A DNA stretch of 34,599 bases, taken from NCBI RefSeq assembly GCF_900996235.1, contig NZ_CAAJGM010000223.1, positions 1 through 34,599 on the forward strand. Reading direction: 5' to 3'. Shown one piece after another: positions 17,964 through 26,110 of this stretch (position 1 is the stretch's first letter; every line of letters starts with the position of its first letter). Position numbers and translations under genes: made by a program. The DNA is from Paraburkholderia sp. BCC1885 (GTDB lineage: Bacteria; Pseudomonadota; Gammaproteobacteria; Burkholderiales; Burkholderiaceae). The notes below the pieces were generated by a model. That model made no database searches, was not told the origin of the DNA, and worked only from the letters and a program-made list of their open reading frames with translations.

Positions 17964-18343
17964 ACAGGACCTCTCATCATCATCCGGCGCATGACACGAT
18001 TCATGCCGCGTCGCATGGCAGTCTCAAGAGTTATGTGATCGGGATTGTGCTTTCCCTGGTGCTGACGCTGGCTTCGTTTGGCGCTGTCATGACGCATGTG
18101 GTGCCGCGCGGCTTTGGACTTGCCACGATTGTGGTGCTGTGCGTGGCGCAGCTGGTCGTGCAACTCGTCTACTTTCTGCATATCGGCACGGCACGCGATC
18201 AGCGGGCGAATACCGGCATCTTCATTTGCACCGGTTTTTTGATTGCCGTGATTGTGGGGCTGTCGTTGTGGGTCATGCATAACGCCAATCAGAACATGAT
18301 GCCGACGCATATGTCAGTTGAAAGGGCGATGGCGAAGGATTGA
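17960..18343 (+). CDS. cyoD: Cytochrome bo3 ubiquinol oxidase subunit IV
   Basis: A 127-residue small subunit with three membrane segments: SYVIGIVLSLVLTLASFGAV, LATIVVLCVAQLVVQLVYFLHI and GIFICTGFLIAVIVGLSLWVM. This spacing and the QLVVQLVYFLHI block are typical of CyoD. The ATG at 17960 overlaps the cyoC stop by four bases. No cyoE (haem O synthase) follows, so the farnesyltransferase for haem O must be elsewhere in the genome. The next gene, a cupin, lies 220 bases downstream. Confidence 0.93.
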   Translation: MNRTSHHHPAHDTIHAASHGSLKSYVIGIVLSLVLTLASFGAVMTHVVPRGFGLATIVVLCVAQLVVQLVYFLHIGTARDQRANTGIFICTGFLIAVIVGLSLWVMHNANQNMMPTHMSVERAMAKD

Positions 18344-18563
18344 GGGGAGGTGGGAGCGAGGTTGCTCGATGGCCATTTCGGGCAATCATCTGGCCGATAC
18401 GGACAACTGGCCTGCAACCGCGTTACATAGAATCAGTGTGAGCTGTGCATCGAAGCGCGCGGCGGCCATTTTGTTGGCCAGCCTGAGAGGTCAGAGGCTG
18501 GCGTAAAGCGACGAGTGGCCCGAAACCTGCGCGGGAATGCCTGAACCTGGAGGAACTGGTTTT

Positions 18564-19049
18564 ATGAAACACGAAATTGCATCGACAACTTCGCATGTCG
18601 TTCGCGGCGCGCAAGGTGAGAAGTTTGACGTACTGGGAGCGCATCTTGTCTGGAAAGCTCGCGGCAACGACACCGATGGAACGTTCACCGTCGCCGTGCA
18701 AACGCTGTCGCCGGGCGAAGTGATCCCGAAGCATAGGCATCAATATCCGGAGGTTTTTTATATTATTTCTGGAGAGGTGGAGTTCACGCTGTTTCATGGC
18801 GCCGAAGGCGTGAAGGAGGTTGTGCGGGGAGGCGACACCGTCGTGGTGGCTGCGGACGGATATCATTCTGTTCAGAACCTGAGTAGCTCGGACGCTACCT
18901 TGCTCGACATTGCGTCGTTCGCGCATCAGAAGTTCTTTGATGAGGTTCAGATCGACGCAGCCGGGTGGGCCGGCCTGACGCCGGAGGAAGCCATGCAGCG
19001 GGTCGGCCAGATCGGCATGCAACATACTTTGGAGTTCTATCAACCCTGA
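18564..19049 (+). CDS. Cupin-domain protein
   Basis: A 161-residue single-domain cupin. Motif 1 is visible as PKHRHQYPEVFYIISGEVEF (His, His, Glu, Gly spacing) and motif 2 as GDTVVVAADGYHSVQN (final His). The His/His/Glu/His metal set is therefore intact. Position 1 of the usual PxG in motif 2 is Ala, a tolerated variation. The ATG at 18564 has TGGAGGA nine bases upstream; an earlier in-frame codon at 18537 has none. Cupins of this size may be small dioxygenases, isomerases or ligand-sensing proteins, and the reaction cannot be assigned. An AraC regulator lies immediately downstream in the same direction. Confidence 0.85.
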   Translation: MKHEIASTTSHVVRGAQGEKFDVLGAHLVWKARGNDTDGTFTVAVQTLSPGEVIPKHRHQYPEVFYIISGEVEFTLFHGAEGVKEVVRGGDTVVVAADGYHSVQNLSSSDATLLDIASFAHQKFFDEVQIDAAGWAGLTPEEAMQRVGQIGMQHTLEFYQP

Positions 19050-19115
19050 TGATCGGGTGGATTGTCGATACTGCCGCGGCAGTTTCCGTGATGGGGCGAC
19101 TGTCGCGAGCGAGGC

Positions 19116-19967
19116 GTGGCATCGGTGCGCATGCGGCCAGGCTTTGGTATCTTCGGGTTTGAAACGGACAATTCACCGCTCACCATGGCCCTCAGCGAAA
19201 AAGTATTGCATCGGATTGCGGCAGAGCCTCGCGCGAGCGTGTTTGCCGCTCACTTTAGCGAGCAAACCGAATGGCACACCGTTGATCACGAACACCATTG
19301 CGCGCAGCTAATGGTGCTGACGAGCGGGGCGGCGTCGATTCGCGCGGCTTCGGGCCACTGGGTTTTGCCTTCGGGCCGGTATCTGTACATACCCGCGCAT
19401 ACCACGCATTCATTGGACTCCGCGGGCGGCATACAAGGGTTTGCGTTGTACTTGCCGGCGGAGGTGGACGCCGCGCTGCCCAATCGTATCTTCGCGTTTC
19501 AAGGCTCAAGTCTGATGCTGGAAATCGTCCGGCGCCTGACCGACCTGACCGATCTGACCGACACCGCGCGAGCCGGCAATAGCGAGCGTAATCTTGTGGC
19601 GGTGCTGATAGACGAAATCCGGCGTTCGTTCGACATGCCGCTCAATATGCAGATGCCGCTCGACCCCAGACTGCGGCGGATCGCGAACGACATCCTGCAG
19701 AGCCCGGCCGAACGGCGCACGCTCGGTCAGTTAGCCTCTCAAACGGGCTTTTCCGAGCGAACCATTCTGCGCCGGTTTAGGGAAGAAACGGGGATGACGG
19801 TCGTACAGTGGGTGCAGCACGCGCGCATTCTATTGGCGGCCACAGAATTGCGAAATGGCGCGTCCGTCAAGCAGGCGTCGGCGACTGCCGGCTACGACAG
19901 CGTCAGCAGTTTTATCCGCCTGTTCAGCCGCATCATGGGTGCTACGCCCAATCTGTACAAAGGATAG
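19116..19967 (+). CDS. AraC-family transcriptional regulator
   Basis: About 283 residues with an N-terminal cupin-like sensing domain (HTVDHEHHCAQLMVLTSGAASIRAASGHWVLPSGRYLYIPAHTTHSL) and a C-terminal AraC double helix-turn-helix (LGQLASQTGFSERTILRRFREETGMTVVQWVQHARI, then VKQASATAGYDSVSSFIRLFSRIMG). The start is uncertain: GTG 19116 has a GAGCGAGG ribosome-like site, while ATG 19131 and 19185 are alternatives. A 9-base unit repeated three times at 19536-19562 gives LTDLTDLTD in the linker between the two domains. It probably controls nearby genes such as the cupin, but its operator and ligand cannot be read from the sequence. Confidence 0.9.
   Translation: MASVRMRPGFGIFGFETDNSPLTMALSEKVLHRIAAEPRASVFAAHFSEQTEWHTVDHEHHCAQLMVLTSGAASIRAASGHWVLPSGRYLYIPAHTTHSLDSAGGIQGFALYLPAEVDAALPNRIFAFQGSSLMLEIVRRLTDLTDLTDTARAGNSERNLVAVLIDEIRRSFDMPLNMQMPLDPRLRRIANDILQSPAERRTLGQLASQTGFSERTILRRFREETGMTVVQWVQHARILLAATELRNGASVKQASATAGYDSVSSFIRLFSRIMGATPNLYKG
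19536..19562. repeat. 3 x 9-bp tandem repeat inside the AraC gene
   Basis: The units CTGACCGAC, CTGACCGAT and CTGACCGAC encode LTD three times. The repeat is in frame and sits in the interdomain linker, where small length changes are usually tolerated. Confidence 0.85.
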
Positions 19968-20016
19968 ACGGCAGCGAGTAATCCGGACAGCAGGCGTGCG
20001 ACAGCAACCAAACGCC

Positions 20017-20967
20017 TCATCCGGCCGTCTCGCTCTCCATAAAACTTTGCTGACTGAAAATGGCCCCTACGGTGCTCGCGGCAATCTGTTTGCCAATGTC
20101 ATTCAGATCGGCGACGCCTGGCGCGGCAATCAGCGCATAACTGAGTTTGGCTTGCCGCCAGGTCACGACATCCATGCCGTCGAGATGCAGTTGGGCGAGC
20201 GCCGCATCGGCTTTCGCGTCTTTGGTCACGCACAGCGCGACGGGCGCGCCTTTTTGCGGCAGATACACGATCTGCACGAGCGGTTTGTCGTGAAAGCGCA
20301 GACGCTGCACGCGCTTGAATGTCAGCCCCATCGGGCTTAGATTGGGCACGCGCAGATCGAGCCCGTCGTCGTGGCGGATGTTCGACACCGTGCGGGCCGA
20401 GACGTCCGGCGCAGGAGCATCGAGCGCGACCGTATCGCGCGTATACAGTTGTTGGTAACTCACTGCGGCGCGCACCCACGGCGAGGCGCCGCTGTCCGCC
20501 ATCTGCGAAGCGGAAAGGCTGGTTGTACCAGGAAGCGCACGAGGTGCGAGACGTGAGGTGATTCCCCAGCAAAATGCGCCTGCCACGAAAGCGACGGCGA
20601 GCCAGGGCAGTGTTATGCGCATACGGGAACGCACCGGTGCGAAGCGGGGCAAGGCGTGTACATCCGGGCCGAGCGGATCGTTGACGGCCGCAGCGGGCTT
20701 AACGGCGCGATTGCCGTGCAGGGAATCATCCGGGGCGACGGCATGCGCCTGCACGAGCGCGTCGATCTTCTGTTTCAGGCTATCGGGAACGGGCGGCAGA
20801 TTTTGCCGGGCGTATGCCTCGCGCAAGGGCAGTTTCGATGCCTTGAGCAATGCGACCCGCCCAGCGGCGTCGGCCGACACGTTGATCGCTTTCTCGACGT
20901 CCAGCCGGTCGTCCGGCGCCAGCTCGCCGTCGACGTACAGCAGGAGCAGGATGTCGTCTATTTTCAT
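20017..20967 (-). CDS. Anti-sigma-factor-like single-pass membrane protein
   Basis: A 316-residue protein. The N-terminal 35 residues (DDILLLLYVDGELAPDDRLDVEKAI) match the start of anti-sigma ZAS domains, but the His-x3-Cys-x2-Cys zinc ligands are missing. Basic and proline-rich sequence follows to about residue 120, then one membrane segment (about 124-144, ITLPWLAVAFVAGAFCWGI). The C-terminal half (about 160-316) would be periplasmic. Such proteins hold an ECF sigma factor at the inner membrane until a signal releases it. No sigma-factor gene is adjacent on either side, so a partner elsewhere is implied. An SD-like GAGAGA lies upstream of the ATG. It converges on the AraC gene across 49 bases. 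Confidence 0.75.
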   Translation of the reverse strand: MKIDDILLLLYVDGELAPDDRLDVEKAINVSADAAGRVALLKASKLPLREAYARQNLPPVPDSLKQKIDALVQAHAVAPDDSLHGNRAVKPAAAVNDPLGPDVHALPRFAPVRSRMRITLPWLAVAFVAGAFCWGITSRLAPRALPGTTSLSASQMADSGASPWVRAAVSYQQLYTRDTVALDAPAPDVSARTVSNIRHDDGLDLRVPNLSPMGLTFKRVQRLRFHDKPLVQIVYLPQKGAPVALCVTKDAKADAALAQLHLDGMDVVTWRQAKLSYALIAAPGVADLNDIGKQIAASTVGAIFSQQSFMESETAG

Positions 20968-21352
20968 AACCCCGGTTTTCTCTCTATTTACAGCAATTTT
21001 TTATATGTTTTCGCTTTGGTCATTGAAGAACGCGCCCATTGCCCGGCGCGGGCGCGACAGTGGGCCGCCGAGCCGCGTTATGCCCGTCATCAGCATAACG
21101 GCGCGTTGTGCGTCGGGCAAGGATTGGGTCCTTTGACATACAGAACAACTGGCGGGGGAATTTATTCCATCCGGATTACATCGGGCGACATCGGTCGGTT
21201 GCTTTTGGTGGCGGGGCATGGGTGTTCGCCGCGCCTGAACTTTATGTCGGGATACCATGCTGGCCGGTGCGCTAACCGATCTTGACTTGCAGCGCGCGCC
21301 GTATGGCTTGCGATCTGAAAGACTCGAGACAGATAGTTAAAGGAAACTTGAC
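20968..21352. other. Non-coding interval between anti-sigma-like gene and GNAT gene
   Basis: 385 bases between divergent starts. Reading frames crossing it show no recognisable protein. An 8-bp inverted repeat (CGTTATGC / GCATAACG, 21076-21083 and 21093-21100, 9-base loop) is the only clear structure. Promoters for both flanking genes are expected here. Confidence 0.45.
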
Positions 21353-21847
21353 ATGATTCAGCTACAACCGATGCAGGAAAGTGAATTTGCGGGCTATAAG
21401 GCCCAGACAGTCCGGCAGTACGCGGCTCAACTCGAGATAGAGGGCGTAGATCCGGAGAAGGCTCGCGCAAATGCGCTAGAGACGATCGACAAACTACTGC
21501 CCTTGAAGCATGAGACGCCGGCGCAGCATCTGTTCACGATAAAAAGCGGCGAAGAAAATGTGTCGGTGGGCTATCTGTGGCTTGGAACGGATCCGGCAGC
21601 GGGCGCTCATTCGGCCTATATCTACGAAATATTTGTCCGTCCCGAGTTTCGAGGGCAGGGTGTCGGAACGGCCGCGCTGCGTGAGGCGGAGAGGTGGGCC
21701 ATCCAGTCCGGTAAGACGAAGCTCGCGCTGAATGTGTTCTGGCACAACGAGGGCGCTCGCCGGTTGTATGCCCGCCTCGGTTTTATCGAAACCCGTGTGC
21801 GCATGGCCAAATCCGTCGACACCGTGGATCGTCCCGTCCATTCCTGA
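21353..21847 (+). CDS. GNAT-family N-acetyltransferase
   Basis: A 164-residue protein with a clean GNAT fold. Motif A is IYEIFVRPEFRGQGVGTAALREAERWA (acetyl-CoA loop RGQGVG), followed by LNVFWHNEGARRLYARLGF, the classic motif B region. The N-terminal MIQLQPMQESEFAGYKAQTVRQYAAQL resembles the start of RimI/MDD-type acetyltransferases. The ATG at 21353 has AAGGAAAC upstream. It stands alone between a non-coding interval and the P450 gene. The substrate could be a small amine, an antibiotic or a protein N-terminus, and nothing narrows this further. Confidence 0.88.
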   Translation: MIQLQPMQESEFAGYKAQTVRQYAAQLEIEGVDPEKARANALETIDKLLPLKHETPAQHLFTIKSGEENVSVGYLWLGTDPAAGAHSAYIYEIFVRPEFRGQGVGTAALREAERWAIQSGKTKLALNVFWHNEGARRLYARLGFIETRVRMAKSVDTVDRPVHS

Positions 21848-22097
21848 CCGGAGCGGCACGTCGGCTGGCAGAGTCGCTTGCTGTCACGCGCTTCGTCGAG
21901 CCTGCCTGGCCGTGATATGCGGACTGTCCGTTTCGCGGTTTGCTACCGCTTCCCGGGCCGTGGCCTCTCTTTGACCGTGCCGATTTTCAATGCGTATGGA
22001 ATAAATCCGGGTTGTGAATTGTTGTCAGGTGACGAGCGCACGTATCAGCAGGTATTCGATTCTCAACGCGAGCCACTACTTCAAGCACGATCAAGCG

Positions 22098-23345
22098 ATG
22101 AATTTCAACGACTTTTCTTCACCCGCTTTTTTCGAAAACCCGTACCCGTTGTACGAGAAAATCCGCAACGCAGGGCCCTTCGTGCAGTTCGGTCCCAATG
22201 CCTTTGTGACTGGCCGCATGCTGATCGTCGAGGCTTTGCTGCGGGATCGCGGTATGGGAAAGAACTATATGCCGGGCGTGATCGTCCGGTATGGCGAGAG
22301 CGCGCCGTCGCAGCCCGTGTTCCAGACGCTTAGCCGTACCTTTCTGATGATGAACCCGCCGACGCATACGCGACTGCGCGCGCGCCTGACGAAGGCGTTC
22401 AATGGCCGCCAGATGACGAGACTTAAGGACATTGTCGAGTCGACCGTGAACCGGTTGGCCGACCGTCTAGCTGCAAAGCCGGAATTCGACCTGATGACCG
22501 AATATGCCACACCGCTGCCGGTGGAAATAATCTGCGGCTTGCTCGATGTGCCGATCGAGCACGGCACCCAGCTCGGCGATGCCGCGAGCCGCATGGTGAC
22601 GGCCATGGATCTGGCGCCGCTCAGCGACGCGCTGCTTCGCGACGCGAATGAGGGCGCGCAGACACTCGACGCGTATTTCCGCGCAGTCGTCGCTGAAAGG
22701 CGTGCGAATCCCGGCGACGACATCATCTCTTCGTTGCTGGCAACCGGCGGGGAGGGCGGATCGCTGACCGACGATGAAGTCATTGCAAACGTGATCCTCA
22801 TTTTCACCGCCGGTCACGAGACCACGTCGAATATGATCGGCAATACGTTGTTGGCGCTCAGCCGCCATCCGCAGCAACTGGCGGCGCTCAGGCGCGAGCC
22901 GGCGTTGACGTCGAAGGCGGTCACGGAGTGCATGCGCTACGACAGTTCCGTGCAGATGGTCGTGCGGACCGCCCTTGAAGAAGTGACAGTTGGGGGTGTA
23001 ACGTTGGCGCCCGGTACGATTGTCTTCATGCTGATTGGTGCGGCAAACCGCGATCCTGATGTGTTCGCGGACCCGGACCGGCTCGACATCGAGCGTGCCG
23101 ATGCTGGCCGGGCCCTGGCGTTTGGCGGTGGCATTCATTTCTGCCTTGGCGCGCGCCTTGCCGCGCTCGAAATCGAAACAGCCCTGAAAACGCTGCTTGA
23201 GCGCTTCCCGGACCTGCAACTGGCCGAGTTGGATCGCCCGCAGTGGCGTAATCGACACAATCTGCGCGGCGTGCAATCGTTGCCGGCTCGGCAGCATGTC
23301 AGCCCGTATGTCAGCCCGTATGCCAGCCCGTTTGTCAGCCTGTAA
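22098..23345 (+). CDS. Cytochrome P450
   Basis: A 415-residue soluble bacterial P450. The I-helix oxygen-binding motif is FTAGHETTSN (about residue 236), the ExxR motif lies in TECMRYDSSVQMVVR, and the haem-binding loop is FGGGIHFCLGARLA with thiolate Cys349. The N-terminus FNDFSSPAFFENPYPLYEKIRNAGP is standard for class I enzymes. The ATG at 22098 matches homologue length; upstream in-frame sequence from 22014 is unrelated. No ferredoxin or ferredoxin reductase is next to it. The C-terminus after the core is VSPYVSPYASPFVSL, made by four 12-base repeats, and the last 11 bases overlap the convergent LysR gene. The substrate is unknown. Confidence 0.94.
   Translation: MNFNDFSSPAFFENPYPLYEKIRNAGPFVQFGPNAFVTGRMLIVEALLRDRGMGKNYMPGVIVRYGESAPSQPVFQTLSRTFLMMNPPTHTRLRARLTKAFNGRQMTRLKDIVESTVNRLADRLAAKPEFDLMTEYATPLPVEIICGLLDVPIEHGTQLGDAASRMVTAMDLAPLSDALLRDANEGAQTLDAYFRAVVAERRANPGDDIISSLLATGGEGGSLTDDEVIANVILIFTAGHETTSNMIGNTLLALSRHPQQLAALRREPALTSKAVTECMRYDSSVQMVVRTALEEVTVGGVTLAPGTIVFMLIGAANRDPDVFADPDRLDIERADAGRALAFGGGIHFCLGARLAALEIETALKTLLERFPDLQLAELDRPQWRNRHNLRGVQSLPARQHVSPYVSPYASPFVSL
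23298..23345. repeat. 4 x 12-bp tandem repeat at the P450 3' end
   Basis: Four units close to GTCAGCCCGTAT occur in direct tandem, the last diverging into the stop codon. They add VSPY-type repeats to the P450 tail. The copy number is likely variable because unit length keeps the frame and the extension lies beyond the catalytic core. Confidence 0.9.
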
Positions 23346-24246
23346 TTGCGGTGCCGTTTGCTTTGCCGAGCAGCGACATCGTGAAATTGACGAATGCGCG
23401 CGCAGAGGGTTTGGCGGCCCTGCCGGCGGGCAAGATGGCATGCACGTCGCCTGAGCCGATGTCCCAGTTTTTCAGTACCCTGACGAGGGTGCCGTCATGT
23501 AGTTCTTGTGCGCAGCCTAATAAACCGGAAGAAACGATTCCGAGTCCCTCCACCGCTGCGGCCACTCCCGCTTCATTGCTATCCAGCGTGAAACGGGCCT
23601 CGACGCGCACCGTGGTCGCCACGCCGTTCTTGCGAAAGGACCAGGCGTCCGGGCCGCGGCCGGCGGGACCGGCGATTAGCGTATGACCCGATAGATCCTG
23701 GGGTTTGCGCGGTACGCCGGCTCGCTTGAGATAAGCCGGCGACGCCGCCAGCACGCGCGGCGTCACGCCGATCTTGCGGGCGACAGCACCGGTCGAGTCC
23801 GATAACGGGCCGATCCGCACGGCAACGTCGACCGACTCGCTCACCAGGTCCTGTCGATGATCGGCGAGCACGAACTCGATTTTGAGCGCCGGATGCGCGT
23901 CGGTGAATAGGGCGAGTTTCGGCAGAACCATACGCACTGCGAATGACGTCGACATGCCGACCCGCAGCAGACCGCGAAGTTCGCCGCTGCCGCGCGCCGC
24001 GTGGTCCGCTTCCTCGACCGCCGCCAGAATCGCTTCGGCGCGTTTGACGTATTCGGCGCCGGCTTCCGTCAAGGTGACGGCGCGGGTTGTCCGCGTCAGC
24101 AGCGAGACCCCCACCTGTTTTTCGAGGTCGCCCACGATGCGCGACACGGTTGGCTGCGACATGCCGGTTGCGCGCGCCGCGCCTGAGAAGGTGCCGGATC
24201 GCGCGACGCGCACGAACAGGTACATGGACAGCAATCGATCATTCAT
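23335..24246 (-). CDS. LysR-family transcriptional regulator
   Basis: A 303-residue LysR regulator. The N-terminal winged helix-turn-helix is MNDRLLSMYLFVRVARSGTFSGAARATGMSQPTVSRIVGDLEKQVGVSLLTRTTRAVTLTEAG. The substrate-binding domain begins near residue 85 with GLLRVGMSTSFAVRMVLPKL. I chose the ATG ending at 24246; a TTG at 24267 would add seven residues. It is divergent from an Old Yellow Enzyme homologue across about 120 bases. This is the common arrangement in which LysR controls its neighbour, often in response to quinones or electrophiles. Its stop overlaps the end of the P450 gene by 11 bases on the opposite strand. Confidence 0.94.
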   Translation of the reverse strand: MNDRLLSMYLFVRVARSGTFSGAARATGMSQPTVSRIVGDLEKQVGVSLLTRTTRAVTLTEAGAEYVKRAEAILAAVEEADHAARGSGELRGLLRVGMSTSFAVRMVLPKLALFTDAHPALKIEFVLADHRQDLVSESVDVAVRIGPLSDSTGAVARKIGVTPRVLAASPAYLKRAGVPRKPQDLSGHTLIAGPAGRGPDAWSFRKNGVATTVRVEARFTLDSNEAGVAAAVEGLGIVSSGLLGCAQELHDGTLVRVLKNWDIGSGDVHAILPAGRAAKPSARAFVNFTMSLLGKANGTAITG

Positions 24247-24300
24247 TTGAATTTCAAATAGAAGCAAGTCAATTAACCCATCTTCTAGTTTGAATCCAAA
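24246..24300. promoter_or_regulatory. Candidate LysR operator pair
   Basis: Two similar dyads lie between the divergent LysR and flavin-oxidoreductase genes. TTTGAATTTCAAA is at 24246-24258 and TTTGAATCCAAA at 24289-24300. Both have TTTG...CAAA arms, and their starts are 43 bases apart. LysR proteins often bind two such sites to bend DNA at divergent promoters. The first site abuts the LysR start codon, which would suit autorepression. Confidence 0.45.
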
Positions 24301-24369
24301 GCTGCCATGATTGCAACTTACGCTGCGTTGTCAGTGCGCAAAATACGTCACTTCAAGGGATATTTCACC

Positions 24370-25476
24370 ATGCCGTTGAGCCCAGCTCCGTCTCTTTTCA
24401 CGCCCGTTAGCCTCGGCGCGCTCGATCTTCCCAACCGGGTCGTGATGGCCTCGATGACTCGTGGGCGCGCCACCAACCAGGGCCTTGTGCCGACCGCATT
24501 GCATGTCGAGTATTACCGGCAGAGGGCGTCAGCGGGCCTCATGATCAGCGAGGCGGTATGGGTCAGTCCACAGGCCATCGGTTTTATCAACGTGCCGGGA
24601 TTGTTCACGGCGGAGCAGATTGCCGGCTGGCGTGCCGTCACCGACGCGGTTCACGCGGCGGGCGGACGGATCTTCGCTCAGCTTGCTCACTCCGGCGCCG
24701 TGTCCCATCCCGACTTCTTCAACGGCGAGCTACCGCTTGCGCCGTCGGCGGTCAATCCAGGTTTGCGGTCGTTCACGCCCGGCGGCTTCAAAGATACGGT
24801 TACGCCGCGCGCAATGGATGCCCACGAAATCCGCGCCACGATCGACGATTATGGGTTCGCGGCGCGCAACGCGAAAATCGCTGGATTCGATGGTGTCGAA
24901 TTGCATTGCGCCACGACTTATCTGTTGCCGGAGTTCCTGAATAGCGCATTGAATCGCCGGACCGACGCATATGGCGGCAGCGCCGGCAAGCGCACGAAAA
25001 TCGTGTTCGAAATCCTTGAGGCGATGATTGCCGAATGGGGACCGGGCCGGGTCGGCATCAAGATCGCACCGACCTTTTCGATGGGAGGGTTCGCGCCAAC
25101 CGATGAAACGCCGCTGACCTACGACTATCTGGTCGACGGGCTAAATCATTTCGCCTTGTCGCATCTGCAGATAGTGAGAGCCCGCGGCGATCTCAGCGGG
25201 TCTCCGGTTGCGCAATTGCAGGACACCATTGCGTATTACCGCGCGCGTTATCGCGGCACAATGATTGCCAATGGCGCCTTTGATCGCGACGGCGCCAATG
25301 CAGCGATCGGCTCGAAGGCCACCGATCTTGTGTCGTTTGCGACGCCATTTATCGGCAATCCAGATCTGGTCGCGAGAATGCGCGATGCGTTGCCAATCGC
25401 GCCTTCCGATCCGCAAACCTACTACCAGGGGAGCGCGGCCGGATATATCGACTATCCGCTTATCGAATTGGCCTGA
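24370..25476 (+). CDS. Old Yellow Enzyme-family NADH:flavin oxidoreductase
   Basis: A 368-residue TIM-barrel flavoprotein of the OYE/NemA ene-reductase group. Visible blocks are FTPVSLGALDLPNRVVMASMTRGRAT, QLAHSGAVSHPDF, ATIDDYGFAARNAKIAGFDGVELH, FLNSALNRRTDAYGGS and LVSFATPFIGNPDLVARM. The FMN and proton-donor residues appear intact (Tyr184), and His179 of the substrate pocket is present. The next pocket residue, normally Asn or His in HxAN/HGY, is Thr182 in HCATTY. Such a change could alter which nitro, enone or electrophile substrates are reduced. The ATG at 24370 has an AAGGGA ribosome site. It is divergent from the LysR gene and likely controlled by it. Confidence 0.93.
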   Translation: MPLSPAPSLFTPVSLGALDLPNRVVMASMTRGRATNQGLVPTALHVEYYRQRASAGLMISEAVWVSPQAIGFINVPGLFTAEQIAGWRAVTDAVHAAGGRIFAQLAHSGAVSHPDFFNGELPLAPSAVNPGLRSFTPGGFKDTVTPRAMDAHEIRATIDDYGFAARNAKIAGFDGVELHCATTYLLPEFLNSALNRRTDAYGGSAGKRTKIVFEILEAMIAEWGPGRVGIKIAPTFSMGGFAPTDETPLTYDYLVDGLNHFALSHLQIVRARGDLSGSPVAQLQDTIAYYRARYRGTMIANGAFDRDGANAAIGSKATDLVSFATPFIGNPDLVARMRDALPIAPSDPQTYYQGSAAGYIDYPLIELA

Positions 25477-25705
25477 CTCGCTCGTTACGGCGCCGGATGA
25501 ATAATTTTCCGTCGTGAGTGGATTCAGGGTTGATGGATGTGCGGATTCGAAGCTGCGCGGGTTTTCTTGTCGGGAGGACGTCCATGCTTGCTGCCGCCCG
25601 ATGCGCGTCCATGATGGAAGCGCCGCCGGTGTCAGCGCCGGCTCCCATCGTGGCTAGCGCGACGGTCCTGAGAGGCGGGACGACGGACGCCTCCGGTGCA
25701 AAGAT

Positions 25706-26110
25706 TTAAACTAACCTGGAATTATCCAACACCCCGGAAATCAACCAGCGTCCGTCGAGTTGAACGAGATTGATGATGTTAGTCCCGACGTGATGAAGTT
25801 TCCCGTCCAGGAAAAATTCGTATGGCGCCCATATACATGCGATATTGTGATCGACGAAAACGACGGGATCTCTAATATATTCTTCGAGGGCCGGCCCTTG
25901 CGTGGGCAGACGCTCGACGAAGCCATCAACGTCAAGCTGTAAAATTTCGCCTTGGCGGATTAGTGTTGCTGCGCCGCCGGGCAACCATTGATCTCTTATC
26001 ATCTTATGATCGAAAAGATGTAGCCCTAAGAGGACTGCATGAAGAGGTGCCAGGACGGCCTGCTCGAAAATGGGTCGGTCGTGGCGGTCGGGGATGAAGT
26101 CGTGTGTCAT
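25706..26110 (-). CDS. NTF2/SnoaL-like protein
   Basis: A 134-residue protein with a probable NTF2-like fold. It has a helical N-terminus, the central RDPVVFVDHNIACIWAPYEFFLDGKLHHVGTNIINLVQLDGRWLISGVLDNSR, and the strand pattern typical of the SnoaL/DUF4440 superfamily. The mid-region sequence A/CxxxAPYxFxxDGxxxHxGxN is common among nuclear transport factor 2 family proteins in bacteria. It is AT-richer than neighbours and isolated, with no operon partners. A hairpin-like stem GAGGCG / CGCCTC (25672-25693) lies just after its stop. Small-molecule binding or an isomerase-like role is possible, but no reaction can be assigned. Confidence 0.72.
   Translation of the reverse strand: MTHDFIPDRHDRPIFEQAVLAPLHAVLLGLHLFDHKMIRDQWLPGGAATLIRQGEILQLDVDGFVERLPTQGPALEEYIRDPVVFVDHNIACIWAPYEFFLDGKLHHVGTNIINLVQLDGRWLISGVLDNSRLV

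Noticed and set aside
21001..21258. Minus-strand 85-codon frame with Cys pairs upstream of the anti-sigma-like gene
   Set aside because: I considered it as a possible missing sigma factor or zinc protein, but it shows no sigma region 2 or 4 pattern and no conserved start.
20656..21285. Plus-strand frames across the anti-sigma-like gene and its upstream interval
   Set aside because: They mirror the minus-strand gene and show no motif, signal peptide or ribosome site.
23298..23345. Possible CRISPR-like direct repeats
   Set aside because: The 12-bp units are contiguous, have no spacers and encode in-frame residues, so this is a simple tandem repeat.
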